This document shows positions 1 through 6,512 of a DNA stretch of 13,174 nucleotides, piece by piece. The translations under genes and the position numbers were made by a program. Numbering within the stretch: position 1 is the stretch's first letter; each line of letters starts with the position of its first letter. Source of the DNA: Prevotella sp. Lineage in GTDB: Bacteria > Bacteroidota > Bacteroidia > Bacteroidales > Bacteroidaceae. Below the pieces are notes generated by a model. It was not told where the DNA came from, made no database searches, and saw only the letters and a program-made list of their open reading frames with translations. The DNA lies in assembly GCA_016291915.1 (NCBI GenBank), contig JAEEZP010000243.1, positions 1-13,174 on the forward strand, read 5' to 3'.

Positions 1-2
1 AC

Positions 3-710
3 CCCAACGGAGTAATAGCGAACTGGATGCGTAACCGCAATACCGTGGAATTTCTTGGTATATGGGAGACGCTTCACAACCCTAATTTTAACCCCCTCGA
101 ATTCGAGGGGTTTAGAAAAGAGGCTGGTTTGAATGCTTTCACGCTTTCGCCTACTCGTTGGATTGAAGCCACTAATGCTATTGGGATTGTTTCGCAAGCG
201 GGACGCTATGGAGGAACATTTGCCCAAACCGATATAGCCTTTGAGTTCGCATCGTGGATTTCCGTTGAGTTCCGCCTTTACCTTGTAATGGAGTTCCAAC
301 GTTTGAAGGCAAAGGAACAGGAATTATTGGGGTGGACTGCCAAAAGAGAACTCTCTAAGATTAACTACCGCATTCATACGGATGCAATCAAGAGCCACTT
401 GATTCCAGAAGAAATCACATCGGCACAGGCAGGTATCATCTATGCAGAAGAGGCTGACGTTTTGAATGTAGCTATGTTCGGAATGACTGCCAAGCAGTGG
501 CGGGAGGCCAATCCCGATTTGAAAGGCAATATCCGTGACTATGCCACTATCAATGAATTGATATGCCTGTCGAATATGGAGAATATTAATGCTGTGCTTA
601 TTAATGACGGAATGCCACAGGGCGAAAGACTTGTGAAACTCAATCAGATTGCCATTCAGCAGATGCAAGTGCTGGAAGGGGCTAACAGCAATAGAAAACT
701 GCTAAAATAG
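3..710 (+). CDS. KilA-N domain protein, 5' end cut by window edge
   Basis: The reading frame is already open at base 3 and runs through the ATG at 27, giving PNGVIANWMRNRNTVEFLG. The true start is therefore upstream and the ATG at 27 is internal. The visible part matches the C-terminal half of a KilA-N domain: the WMRNRNT segment is followed by GRYGGTFAQTDIAFEFASWI and then EFRLYLVMEFQRLK. KilA-N is a DNA-binding domain found in phage antirepressors and in proteins of large DNA viruses and mobile elements. Downstream of it is a helical C-terminal region of about 130 residues without a motif I recognise. The gene stops with TAG at 708-710, and a backup TAA follows five codons later. The next gene on the same strand begins 38 bp downstream, so co-transcription is possible. 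A regulatory role in the mobile element is inferred from the family only. Confidence 0.85.
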   Translation, partial: PNGVIANWMRNRNTVEFLGIWETLHNPNFNPLEFEGFRKEAGLNAFTLSPTRWIEATNAIGIVSQAGRYGGTFAQTDIAFEFASWISVEFRLYLVMEFQRLKAKEQELLGWTAKRELSKINYRIHTDAIKSHLIPEEITSAQAGIIYAEEADVLNVAMFGMTAKQWREANPDLKGNIRDYATINELICLSNMENINAVLINDGMPQGERLVKLNQIAIQQMQVLEGANSNRKLLK

Positions 711-748
711 AAAATAACGGTTATTTAAGTTTGAAATAATATGCGTAG

Positions 749-1369
749 ATGATGAAAAAGTATATTTCATTAAGTATTACACTGCTAATAGTTTTCGTAT
801 TGGGGTTGTATTGGAAAGTTTTTCACGATGGACTTTCTAATAATTCTACCGATTGGGGAAATTTTGGAGGCTATTTTAACGGGGTATTAACACCTATTCT
901 CACAATCATAAATATTTTCGTATTTGTCAGCATTTCTATGAAAATCTCTATGCTTGATGACAAACGAGCAGACAGAGAATCACAAGGACAAAAAGATTTG
1001 ATGCTGATGCAATTTCGGAAAATTGAAATAGACAATTTTGAAAAGGTTATGGACGAAGCCTTGGTTCCTTCCTTGCAACTTGCCATAAGTAAAGAGGCTC
1101 TGGCTCGTCCAATTATTCTTGCGGATATGTATCTACAAACTTTCCTGAAATCAAAACTCAGTCTGTTTAACTTATCAGAAGAAAATGAGGTCACCCAATC
1201 TATATTAAAACTGAAAAATGAAATAAATTGTTATCATAAAAAGTTTATTGGGAACGAGATCTTAGATGGAAACGATATTGTCAACTTGTTAGAATTGAAA
1301 TCTATAATAGTTAGAGGTCTTCAAAATATTACTATAAAAAGTACAAAAGTGAAGTATGGGAAAAGTTGA
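749..1369 (+). CDS. Two-helix membrane protein, resembles putative phage abortive infection family
   Basis: This 206-residue protein has a first membrane segment at about residues 4-22. A short loop containing the motif DWGNFGGYFNGVLTPILT follows, then a second membrane segment at about 45-65 and a cytoplasmic helical domain of about 140 residues rich in Lys, Glu and Leu. The pattern 'WGxFGxxxxGxLxPIL' between two N-terminal helices is what I know from the family annotated as putative phage abortive infection protein. The assignment rests on this motif and topology alone. Two ATGs stand in tandem at 749 and 752; no Shine-Dalgarno sequence decides between them, which is usual in Bacteroidota. 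The 3' end overlaps the next gene by 14 bp, so the two are very likely translated together. Base composition is clearly more AT-rich than in the integrase and relaxase genes. An anti-phage role is inference. Confidence 0.7.
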   Translation: MMKKYISLSITLLIVFVLGLYWKVFHDGLSNNSTDWGNFGGYFNGVLTPILTIINIFVFVSISMKISMLDDKRADRESQGQKDLMLMQFRKIEIDNFEKVMDEALVPSLQLAISKEALARPIILADMYLQTFLKSKLSLFNLSEENEVTQSILKLKNEINCYHKKFIGNEILDGNDIVNLLELKSIIVRGLQNITIKSTKVKYGKS

Positions 1370-1667
1370 AAAATTATGTATTAAGGTTCTTGAATATGCA
1401 AAGAATCACAAAATGAAAATTTCAGAAGAAGAATTTCATGAGATTTGTGGCAAATACACGGATAATGTATTAGCCGAATTACATAATAAAAAGATTGGTA
1501 CTTATGTCAGTGGATACAAATCAATTTGGTCAATCAAACAAGACCTTTTAGAATCAGCTCTATCTAATTACAAATCAATGGAGAGGGACAGAAGTCGCTC
1601 TCTTTGGAAATGGATTATTGGTTTAATCATTTCAGTGACAGGTGTTATTGCGGCATTCTTGTACTGA
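1356..1667 (+). CDS. Small C-terminally membrane-anchored protein, partner of preceding gene
   Basis: This 103-residue protein starts inside the end of the preceding gene (14-bp overlap, different frame), a strong sign of a two-gene unit. The N-terminal 65 residues look like a compact mostly helical domain, possibly winged-helix-like: MGKVEKLCIKVLEYAKNH, then a segment around EEEFHEICGKY, then a short beta-like stretch around GYKSIWSIKQ. A basic/acidic linker (about 72-83) is followed by one hydrophobic C-terminal helix at about 84-103 (WKWIIGLIISVTGVIAAFLY). That topology would tail-anchor the protein in the inner membrane with the N-terminal domain inside the cell. I do not recognise the family. 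Pairing with a two-helix membrane protein on a mobile element suggests a membrane-associated sensor or effector, but nothing in the sequence proves a function. Confidence 0.65.
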   Translation: MGKVEKLCIKVLEYAKNHKMKISEEEFHEICGKYTDNVLAELHNKKIGTYVSGYKSIWSIKQDLLESALSNYKSMERDRSRSLWKWIIGLIISVTGVIAAFLY

Positions 1668-1888
1668 ATATTAAATAGGATTCTAAAGATGGAAGAAAGG
1701 CGGTTTAGTCCGACTACCCTTAAATTTGGCAAAGTGTTGTTATAATTGGATTCAATGTGGTGATAACATCCCCAAATGCTTATGCGTGGAATCTACTGAT
1801 AGAAGATAGGCTAAGACACCCAGTCTACTATAGTTTTGAATGTTATAGATGTGACAGATTAAAATCATTTGTGCATAATCTTTTATTC

Positions 1889-2842
1889 TCATAATCCACC
1901 TCCAAAAGCTTCTTTTTTCCTTTTCAGTTCATTTTCCCTTGCTTTCTTTTCTTGTTCTTCATTTCTTTTTTTCTCTTCTTTTGCTTTATAAATAGCACTT
2001 GCTGTGGTTGGTTGCACAAAGGATATAAATACGGCCCAAATCTCAGTACTTAACAATCCTTCCCTGCTCTTATATGAAGAAGTTGCATATACCGAAATAT
2101 CCTTATGGCTAAAATGCCAATTCTGAGTACTCCCATTAGGCTTCCCGTATTTCTTTGAAAAAGAACCTATAATGTGCTGAACCTGATCAGAACCATCATT
2201 GTCTTCTTCATATTCATGTGCGTCATGATAATAATACCGAGTCCACTCATTGTCCGATATTAATTTCAAAGAATATAATTTGTTGTTATGAAATTCAGAA
2301 TCCAATATTTTAAAATCATAGTCAGATATTGATATGTTCCCTCCCGTTTCTCTGTCTATTCTTGCCTTCAAATTGTCAAAAGCAGATTTTGACATACCAA
2401 ACAAGAACTTCCCAAATATTGTATCACCTTCCCTTTCATACAATTTTCTTGATTCTTCAGCGATAAGAATAGAATCTTTCTGATACTGTATGGAATCTTC
2501 AATGTGCTTAATGCTATCCTGTCTTGCCTGCTCTGCAAATATCAATTTGTTCTCTTCACGTCTTATTGCCCATTCTTTATCTCTTCTTATGCTTGAATTA
2601 TGTTCAGACCATGCGATGAGGCCAAATGTAATGCCAAATCCTATCACACCTATAAGCGTAAGTAATCCTTTGTTATTGTTGTCCATAGTTGCTACAATAA
2701 GTGTAAGAAGCGATGCCCCACCGACTATCCACTCGATAGCAGTTTCAATACCTTCGCTAAAACCCGTAGCGAAAACCATGAGAATCAAAGCAACAACTCC
2801 AATAATTGTCCAAACAATGGGTTTTCTAATCTTCTTTTTCAT
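1889..2842 (-). CDS. Three-helix membrane protein with coiled coil and soluble C-terminal domain, unknown function
   Basis: This 317-residue protein has three hydrophobic segments at about residues 9-28, 35-52 and 59-78. A charged helical, coiled-coil-like stretch follows at about 83-137, containing repeated 'DSI' steps. A mixed alpha/beta domain occupies about 140-287, with the motif DTIFGKFLFGMSKSAFDNL at its start. The tail (about 288-313) is very rich in Lys and Glu, ending FGGGL. The 'I-F-G-x-x-F-G-x-S' start of the soluble domain resembles small Bacteroidota domains found in lipoproteins and membrane proteins of unknown function; I cannot name a family. The gene runs against the two-gene cassette on its left, converging with a 221-bp gap. 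Upstream it has an unusual structured leader and a promoter-like box, so it probably forms its own transcription unit. It is AT-rich like the other cargo. Confidence 0.7.
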   Translation of the reverse strand: MKKKIRKPIVWTIIGVVALILMVFATGFSEGIETAIEWIVGGASLLTLIVATMDNNNKGLLTLIGVIGFGITFGLIAWSEHNSSIRRDKEWAIRREENKLIFAEQARQDSIKHIEDSIQYQKDSILIAEESRKLYEREGDTIFGKFLFGMSKSAFDNLKARIDRETGGNISISDYDFKILDSEFHNNKLYSLKLISDNEWTRYYYHDAHEYEEDNDGSDQVQHIIGSFSKKYGKPNGSTQNWHFSHKDISVYATSSYKSREGLLSTEIWAVFISFVQPTTASAIYKAKEEKKRNEEQEKKARENELKRKKEAFGGGL

Positions 2843-2898
2843 AAAACAGTCTTAAAGATATTATTTATTCGTTACTTACATACTTCTAAATGTGAAAT

Positions 2899-3025
2899 GC
2901 GCAGGACATTCCTACGCACTCCCGGCTCACCACAAGCCTCTGTAACCGTTGAAACGCCTGCGCACTATGCGCCGACGCCCTTGTTACAGATTTGCTCTAT
3001 TTTTCTGAGGTGGTGATTGGGAGTG
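2899..3025 (-). ncRNA. Highly structured leader or small RNA upstream of the 317-residue membrane protein gene
   Basis: This gap of about 300 bp between the relaxase and the membrane protein gene holds nested complementary segments. An outer stem pairs CACTCCC (2917-2923) with GGGAGTG (3019-3025). It continues after a small internal loop with TCACCAC (2927-2933) and GTGGTGA (3010-3016). An inner perfect 8-bp stem pairs TCTGTAAC (2939-2946) with GTTACAGA (2983-2990). An apical hairpin pairs GCGCA (2960-2964) with TGCGC (2968-2972) around CTA. A further hairpin (2899-2917) pairs GCG and AGG with CCT and CGC, with one mismatch, and shares base 2917 with the outer stem. All arms were read directly. 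The element lies between a minus-strand promoter-like box (3062-3069) and the start codon at 2842, so it would be transcribed as a long 5' leader or a separate RNA. A cis-acting DNA site is an alternative. Confidence 0.5.
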
Positions 3026-3061
3026 TAGAGCTTATTATGTCTTTTGTTCCGAAGAACGCTG

Positions 3062-3091
3062 CAAAATTAGTAAAAATCTATGAGATTTCAA
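3062..3091 (-). promoter_or_regulatory. Bacteroidota-type promoter candidate reading into the structured leader
   Basis: On the minus strand TAATTTTG (3062-3069) fits the Bacteroidota -7 consensus TAnnTTTG exactly. A TTGA (3088-3091) lies 18 bp upstream and a TTTG (3093-3096) lies 23 bp upstream as possible -33 boxes; neither is ideal. Transcription would begin near 3055 and pass through the structured segment before reaching the ATG at 2842, a leader of roughly 210 nt. Confidence 0.45.
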
Positions 3092-3143
3092 TCAAAAAAA
3101 GAAAGAAAACAACAAAAACACATGCCAATAACAAGAAAAGGGA

Positions 3144-3158
3144 TAGGCTTATCGCCTA
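3144..3158 (-). terminator. Possible weak terminator at the relaxase stop codon
   Basis: On the minus strand the 5-bp stem TAGGC/GCCTA encloses GATAA, which contains the TAA stop of the relaxase gene. It is followed by a T-rich run (TCCCTTTTCTT). The stem is short and the T tract is interrupted, so termination would be weak. Confidence 0.3.
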
Positions 3159-4480
3159 ATTCCTTTCCTTTGTGACTCACTTTGTCCTATTCTAAACTGC
3201 TCCTTAAACCATTGAGCAATGGGTGTTTGGTTGATATGTAGGAACAAGTTTCGTTTCTCGTCTCTTATCACTCGTGCCGAAACATTATCAGCAAGAGCAT
3301 TCCGTCTGTACTCATTGGAGTGAAGCCATCCACTATAGTTGATAGTGTGCCCATGCATCAACTTGTCTGTCTGTTCTTCGTTAAACCCATATTGCAGACA
3401 TTCACGCTCCATGTTAAGGAACCGCTTGAAACTTGGGAACCACTGATATGCCTTATCAAGAATCCTTTTTAGGTTGATGATTTCCTGTTGGTGCTGCTCG
3501 TTGGCCCTGTTCATTTCCCTTGCATGGTTGTCCTTCAACTGCTGAATATCAGCGTGTAGTCTCTCAATCTGGTCATTCAAATCTTCAATCTCCCTATGCA
3601 ATTGGGCGTTTTCTTTCTTCAGTCTGCTCACCTTATTACCGCTAAGAAGAGAATTCACTCCGTTGAGTACACTCGTAGCAGTCTTCGTGGCAGAGTTCTT
3701 CAGTTCTTCCGTCTTAGCCTCTGCCTTGATGCGGGCAAGGTCTTTCTTTGCCCGTTCTGCCTCGGCTATCACCAGGCTTGCCTTTTCCTGTTTTTCCAGA
3801 AGTTGCGAAATGTTAGCCTGTAAGTTCTCGCCTTGTGCAATAAGGCTGCGATAATACTCATGCGTGGAAATGTGCTGCGCCTCTGATCCTTTGGTGCCTC
3901 GCTGCAGTCCGTATGCTGCCATCTGCACAGCATAGGTATCCTGATAGCGTATTAGGTTGGCGCGGCTCATTACCTCGTCTGCACACAGACGGGGTCCAGG
4001 GGCTTTCGTCCTGTATCTCTTCTTGACTGTCTGCTCCTTTTTCTGCTTCTTACGTTCTCCAATGACGATGGGAACAATGGTGGCATGAAGATGGGGTGTT
4101 TCCTCGTCCATGTGCAGCACTGCCGACACCACATTATCCGCTCCATAGGTCTTGCGGAGCCAGTCAACGTTATCCTGACACCACTCGTCAAGTCTGCCGT
4201 TTTTCTCTATCTGCTCCATGTCTGCATGGGTGCCTGTCAGTACAATGCGGATGGCTTGTACCTGGTTCTTGCCTATCTTGCGTGTTAGCCCTGCCGTATT
4301 GAGGCGGTGCTGTATGGCTTCCGTCCTGTTGCGGACTTCTTCAGGGAACTGGATAAGTTCTCGGTTGAGGTACGTCCGCTTCGGATTGGCATTCTTGGGT
4401 TGTATGGTTCTCTCGATGTGGGCAGACATGCCGCTGTCTGCGTCCTTTGCTTTTTCTAAGTGTAATACTGCGTATCCCAT
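3149..4480 (-). CDS. mob: MobV-family relaxase (plasmid recombination/mobilization protein)
   Basis: This 443-residue protein would nick one DNA strand at oriT and lead it into a recipient through a helper's conjugation channel. The N-terminus MGYAVLHLEKAKDADSGMSA is typical of the Pre/Mob (MobV) family. It is followed by H21-I-E-R24 and NREL (39-42), corresponding to the first conserved motif. The metal-binding histidine motif HMDEETPHLH is complete at residues 123-132. Residues 1-210 form the relaxase domain. About 215-345 is a long coiled coil rich in Glu, Lys and Gln, as expected for dimerisation in this family, and the last 100 residues are a variable tail. Length and domain order fit an intact protein. 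The gene lies downstream of the hairpin-rich oriT candidate and has the same direction as the integrase and the RhuM-like gene. Confidence 0.93.
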   Translation of the reverse strand: MGYAVLHLEKAKDADSGMSAHIERTIQPKNANPKRTYLNRELIQFPEEVRNRTEAIQHRLNTAGLTRKIGKNQVQAIRIVLTGTHADMEQIEKNGRLDEWCQDNVDWLRKTYGADNVVSAVLHMDEETPHLHATIVPIVIGERKKQKKEQTVKKRYRTKAPGPRLCADEVMSRANLIRYQDTYAVQMAAYGLQRGTKGSEAQHISTHEYYRSLIAQGENLQANISQLLEKQEKASLVIAEAERAKKDLARIKAEAKTEELKNSATKTATSVLNGVNSLLSGNKVSRLKKENAQLHREIEDLNDQIERLHADIQQLKDNHAREMNRANEQHQQEIINLKRILDKAYQWFPSFKRFLNMERECLQYGFNEEQTDKLMHGHTINYSGWLHSNEYRRNALADNVSARVIRDEKRNLFLHINQTPIAQWFKEQFRIGQSESQRKGIRR

Positions 4481-4593
4481 TGGCTATATTTTTTTAGTTT
4501 GTTTACGATGTTTTTTGTTCGGCTCTCATTTCTGTTCGTGTTCGGCTTGTGCCGACGGCCTTGGCAGGGTGTCCAGAGGGGGGCAGCCCCTCG

Positions 4594-4653
4594 GCCTATT
4601 GGGGATTTTCAGCGTTGTGGTAACAATGCGGCTCGAAAAATCCCCTAATAGGC
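4594..4653. repeat. Long inverted repeat within oriT candidate
   Basis: The left arm GCCTATTGGGGATTTT (4594-4609) is complementary to the right arm (4637-4653) except for one extra base in the right arm. The 27-base loop itself can fold: GCGTTGT (4612-4618) pairs with ACAATGC (4623-4629), with one G-T pair. Long inverted repeats beside the nick are typical of relaxase recognition and termination sites. Confidence 0.75.
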
Positions 4654-4656
4654 TAC

Positions 4657-4682
4657 GATATTTTCCGCTTGTGGGAAATATC
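4657..4682. repeat. Hairpin GATATTT/AAATATC within oriT candidate
   Basis: GATATTT (4657-4663) is complementary to AAATATC (4676-4682). The stem can be extended by CC/GG around a short loop if one mismatch is allowed. It lies 3 bases beyond the long inverted repeat. Confidence 0.6.
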
Positions 4683-4726
4683 CGTACTTGCGCCAGCATG
4701 GACTTATCGCCCTATCCTTCCGGTAT

Positions 4727-4742
4727 GTTGCAACGTTGCAAC
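4727..4742. repeat. Perfect 16-bp palindrome
   Basis: GTTGCAACGTTGCAAC reads the same on both strands. Such a site suits a dimeric DNA-binding protein, for example the RhuM-like protein encoded next to it or a relaxosome accessory factor. The binding partner is not known from the sequence. Confidence 0.7.
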
Positions 4743-4771
4743 GGACGGATGGACTGATGGAGAGATAGACA

Positions 4772-4803
4772 TAGTGTGTTAGAACGTTCCATCGTTCCAA
4801 CAC
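4772..4803 (+). promoter_or_regulatory. Candidate nick site TAGTGTGTTA with overlapping hairpin
   Basis: TAGTGTGTTA (4772-4781) matches the MobV nick motif as known for pMV158. GTGTTaGAACG (4776-4786) pairs with CGTTCcAACAC (4793-4803) with a single mismatch and a 6-base loop, so the putative nick (4778/4779) would lie in the left arm of a hairpin. The motif is on the strand opposite to the relaxase coding strand, so if nicked here the relaxase gene would be expected to enter the recipient late. Confidence 0.5.
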
Positions 4804-4850
4804 GCCATCCCTCCTAAAAGTCTTTCTGAAACTATCCCCGCTGTTTCCTG

Positions 4851-5222
4851 TTAGTTCGCTGTTCCTGTCGTGGCGGTCAGTATCACCTCAAAGGGCTTGT
4901 GGTTACGACTGATACGCTCCGTCAGTTCCCTGCGGACTGCCCTTGCCTGATAGGAGTTAAGGTGAAAGGCAAGTAGCAAGACTACCTCCATATTATACAA
5001 GGTGATGTATAGACCTTGCTGTTGCTTGATATTCCGCTCTGCCTCGTATGGTCTCACCAATTCCTCCTTGTAGAGTGTTTTGATGGTATTTCTCAACTTG
5101 GGGATGAACACTCCGAAGAGGTCAACCAATTCCGATTCACTCATCCAAATCTCTCCTCTCGGTATTGTCAGTTCTCTGTATTCGCTATACTCACTCCATT
5201 CTATGATGTTTCTCTTTTCCAT
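4851..5222 (-). CDS. Small RhuM-like DNA-binding protein between integrase and oriT
   Basis: In this 123-residue protein, residues 27-52 (MSESELVDLFGVFIPKLRNTIKTL in the genome) read as a helix-turn-helix. A helical segment at 71-104 follows, with YNMEVVLLLAFHLNSYQAR and then RRELTERI. This order (HTH 'LVDLFGV...NTIKTLYKEEL', then 'Y...E/D-V-L-L...R...S..A...R') resembles RhuM-type proteins but is shorter, so I call it RhuM-like rather than a member. The start codon is 4 bp after the integrase stop, and the gene ends at the edge of the hairpin-rich oriT candidate. It is probably co-transcribed with the integrase and could control integrase or relaxase expression or act in the relaxosome. These roles are inferred from position. 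Confidence 0.65.
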   Translation of the reverse strand: MEKRNIIEWSEYSEYRELTIPRGEIWMSESELVDLFGVFIPKLRNTIKTLYKEELVRPYEAERNIKQQQGLYITLYNMEVVLLLAFHLNSYQARAVRRELTERISRNHKPFEVILTATTGTAN

Positions 5223-5226
5223 AGTC

Positions 5227-6450
5227 CTATGCCATTTTAATGTTACTGAATGATGCGTTGAGTTTGTCGCCTAGCATCGTTAAGTCGTCGTTCAACTTCT
5301 GGGAGGTGATGCGGGCATAAATTTGAGTAGTGACGATATTCGTATGACCCAACACACGGCTGACGCTCTCTATCGGCATACCCTTCGATAGCGCGAGCGT
5401 GGCCTAGGAATGGCGCCCACAATGCAGGCTGATCTGCTTCTCTATCCTACAGGCAGAGATTACCTTCTTCAGCTTCTTGCAGATAGGCCAGTAGTTGAGA
5501 TTGCCGAAAACGTATTTATCTTCTTGCAGGTGCTTGTATCGCTCTATGATCTGCAAGGGAACATCCATCAGTTTCACCTGAAAGGGTACGTTGGTCTTTT
5601 GGCGATGCGACACAATCCACTTGTCGCCGTTGATGTCAACAATGTTATCTGTTGTCAGGTTCTTCACGTCCACAAACGCCAATGCCGTCCAGCAGATAAA
5701 GACGAAGATGTCGCGCACAAAAGCCAAGTCCGCATCCTCAAACTCATGGGTCATCACCAACTTCAACTCATCCTCCGTCAAGAATTCACGTTCCTTGCAG
5801 TTCGAGCTTATATGAAACTGGGCAAAGGGATTACGGGGTATCTTGCCATTATAGTGCGCTCTCATTACCACACCCTTCAGCCACATGCAGCGTTGCCAGA
5901 TAGTTCCGCTCGCCAAACCTCTATCCGTACTAAGGTAGGCTGCGAACTCTTCGATGAAGTCTGGTGTCAACTCCAGCATCGACATGTCTGAACGGCGATA
6001 ATGCAACTGGATGAAAGTTGCTACATCCTTTCTTGACAACTGCATAGCCCAAAGTGCGCTTTGCACTCTGTCTATACCTACACGTTTCTTGAAGCTGGCA
6101 ATGTCCTTATCAAAGGCGTTGAGCAACGTCTCATATTCGCTACCGAAACCTTGATAGGCATTCCGTACCATCTCTGCGGTTACGAATCCTTCTTTGTCAG
6201 ACAGATTCTGATAGTGTTTGATAAGCTGCGCTTTGATATAGTCCAAGTCACGGTTGAGTTGCAAGGCTTCACAGCTTCGCCCTTTGGCACGATTACCATT
6301 CACATCCCACATTGCCAATGGGATGCTCTGCTTACAACGGAACTGCGATTGCGTACCGTTAATGGTCACCCTGCCCATGATGGGTACGATACCGTTCTTC
6401 AATTTGCTCTTGTTCGCATAGAACAATACACTAAATGTGCTTCTTGACAT
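5227..6450 (-). pseudogene. int: Tyrosine integrase interrupted by an in-frame amber codon
   Basis: The reading frame from the ATG at 6450 encodes 348 residues to a TAG at 5404-5406. It then stays open in the same frame for 58 more codons to a TAG at 5227-5229, giving 407 codons, the usual length of Bacteroidota element integrases. Residues 1-105 look like the arm-binding part, 105-210 the core-binding domain and 220 onward the catalytic domain. HCGR (343-346) is the HxxR box. Past the stop come VLGHTN (GH at about 368-369) and TTQIYARIT with the nucleophile Tyr at about 378. The stop therefore removes the catalytic tyrosine. The first catalytic Arg is replaced by Ala in CWTALAF (253-259), which I believe is common in this clade. 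A purine-rich GGAGAAAGAATT precedes the ATG. A point mutation, a sequencing error or readthrough could explain the stop. Confidence 0.88.
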
Positions 6451-6481
6451 AATTCTTTCTCCAATGTTTAAATTCGGACTG

Positions 6482-6489
6482 CAAAATTA
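6482..6489 (-). promoter_or_regulatory. Probable -7 box of the integrase promoter
   Basis: TAATTTTG on the minus strand fits TAnnTTTG exactly and lies 32 bp upstream of the integrase ATG. The surrounding 11 bases CTGCAAAATTA (plus strand) also occur at the leader promoter near 3059-3069. No good -33 TTTG at 19-21 bp is seen; the nearest is 27 bp away (6517-6520). Confidence 0.45.
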
Positions 6490-6512
6490 CTATGTTTTGA
6501 GCAATCATCCAC

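Larger units (their letters stand above)
4481..4850. other. Candidate origin of transfer (oriT): gene-free, hairpin-rich region
   Basis: These 370 bases lie directly upstream of the relaxase gene and have no convincing gene on either strand. Reading them shows a 16/17-bp inverted repeat (4594-4653), a second hairpin (4657-4682), a perfect 16-bp palindrome (4727-4742) and an imperfect hairpin (4776-4803). There is also a GC-rich patch with GAGGGG/CCCCTC (4576-4592). The plus strand carries TAGTGTGTTA at 4772-4781. This equals the sequence I remember around the nick of the MobV plasmid pMV158, cut between the second G of GTGTG and TT; here that would be between 4778 and 4779. Position next to a MobV gene, the clustered palindromes and the nick-like motif together support oriT. 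The relaxase promoter must also be here. The nick strand assignment is inference. Confidence 0.6.

Noticed and set aside
1689..1895. Possible small gene or gene remnant (18-codon ATG frame at 1689-1745, then a stop-free stretch in another frame to about 1895)
   Set aside because: The first piece is too short, the second has no ATG and runs into the convergent gene's 3' end, and neither matches anything I know. It could be a frameshifted remnant, but this is not supported enough to list.
2899..3025. Retron non-coding RNA
   Set aside because: No reverse transcriptase gene is present in the window, and the neighbouring proteins are a relaxase and a membrane protein.
4218..4757. 179-codon plus-strand reading frame overlapping the relaxase start and the oriT candidate
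   Set aside because: It is antisense to the conserved relaxase N-terminus, its protein has no coherent domain, and the rest falls in hairpin DNA. It is a shadow frame.
5404..5406. TAG recoded as an amino acid (alternative genetic code)
   Set aside because: TAG also ends the KilA-N gene and the full-length integrase frame at sensible places, and no other gene in the window carries an internal TAG. A single nonsense change or error is simpler.
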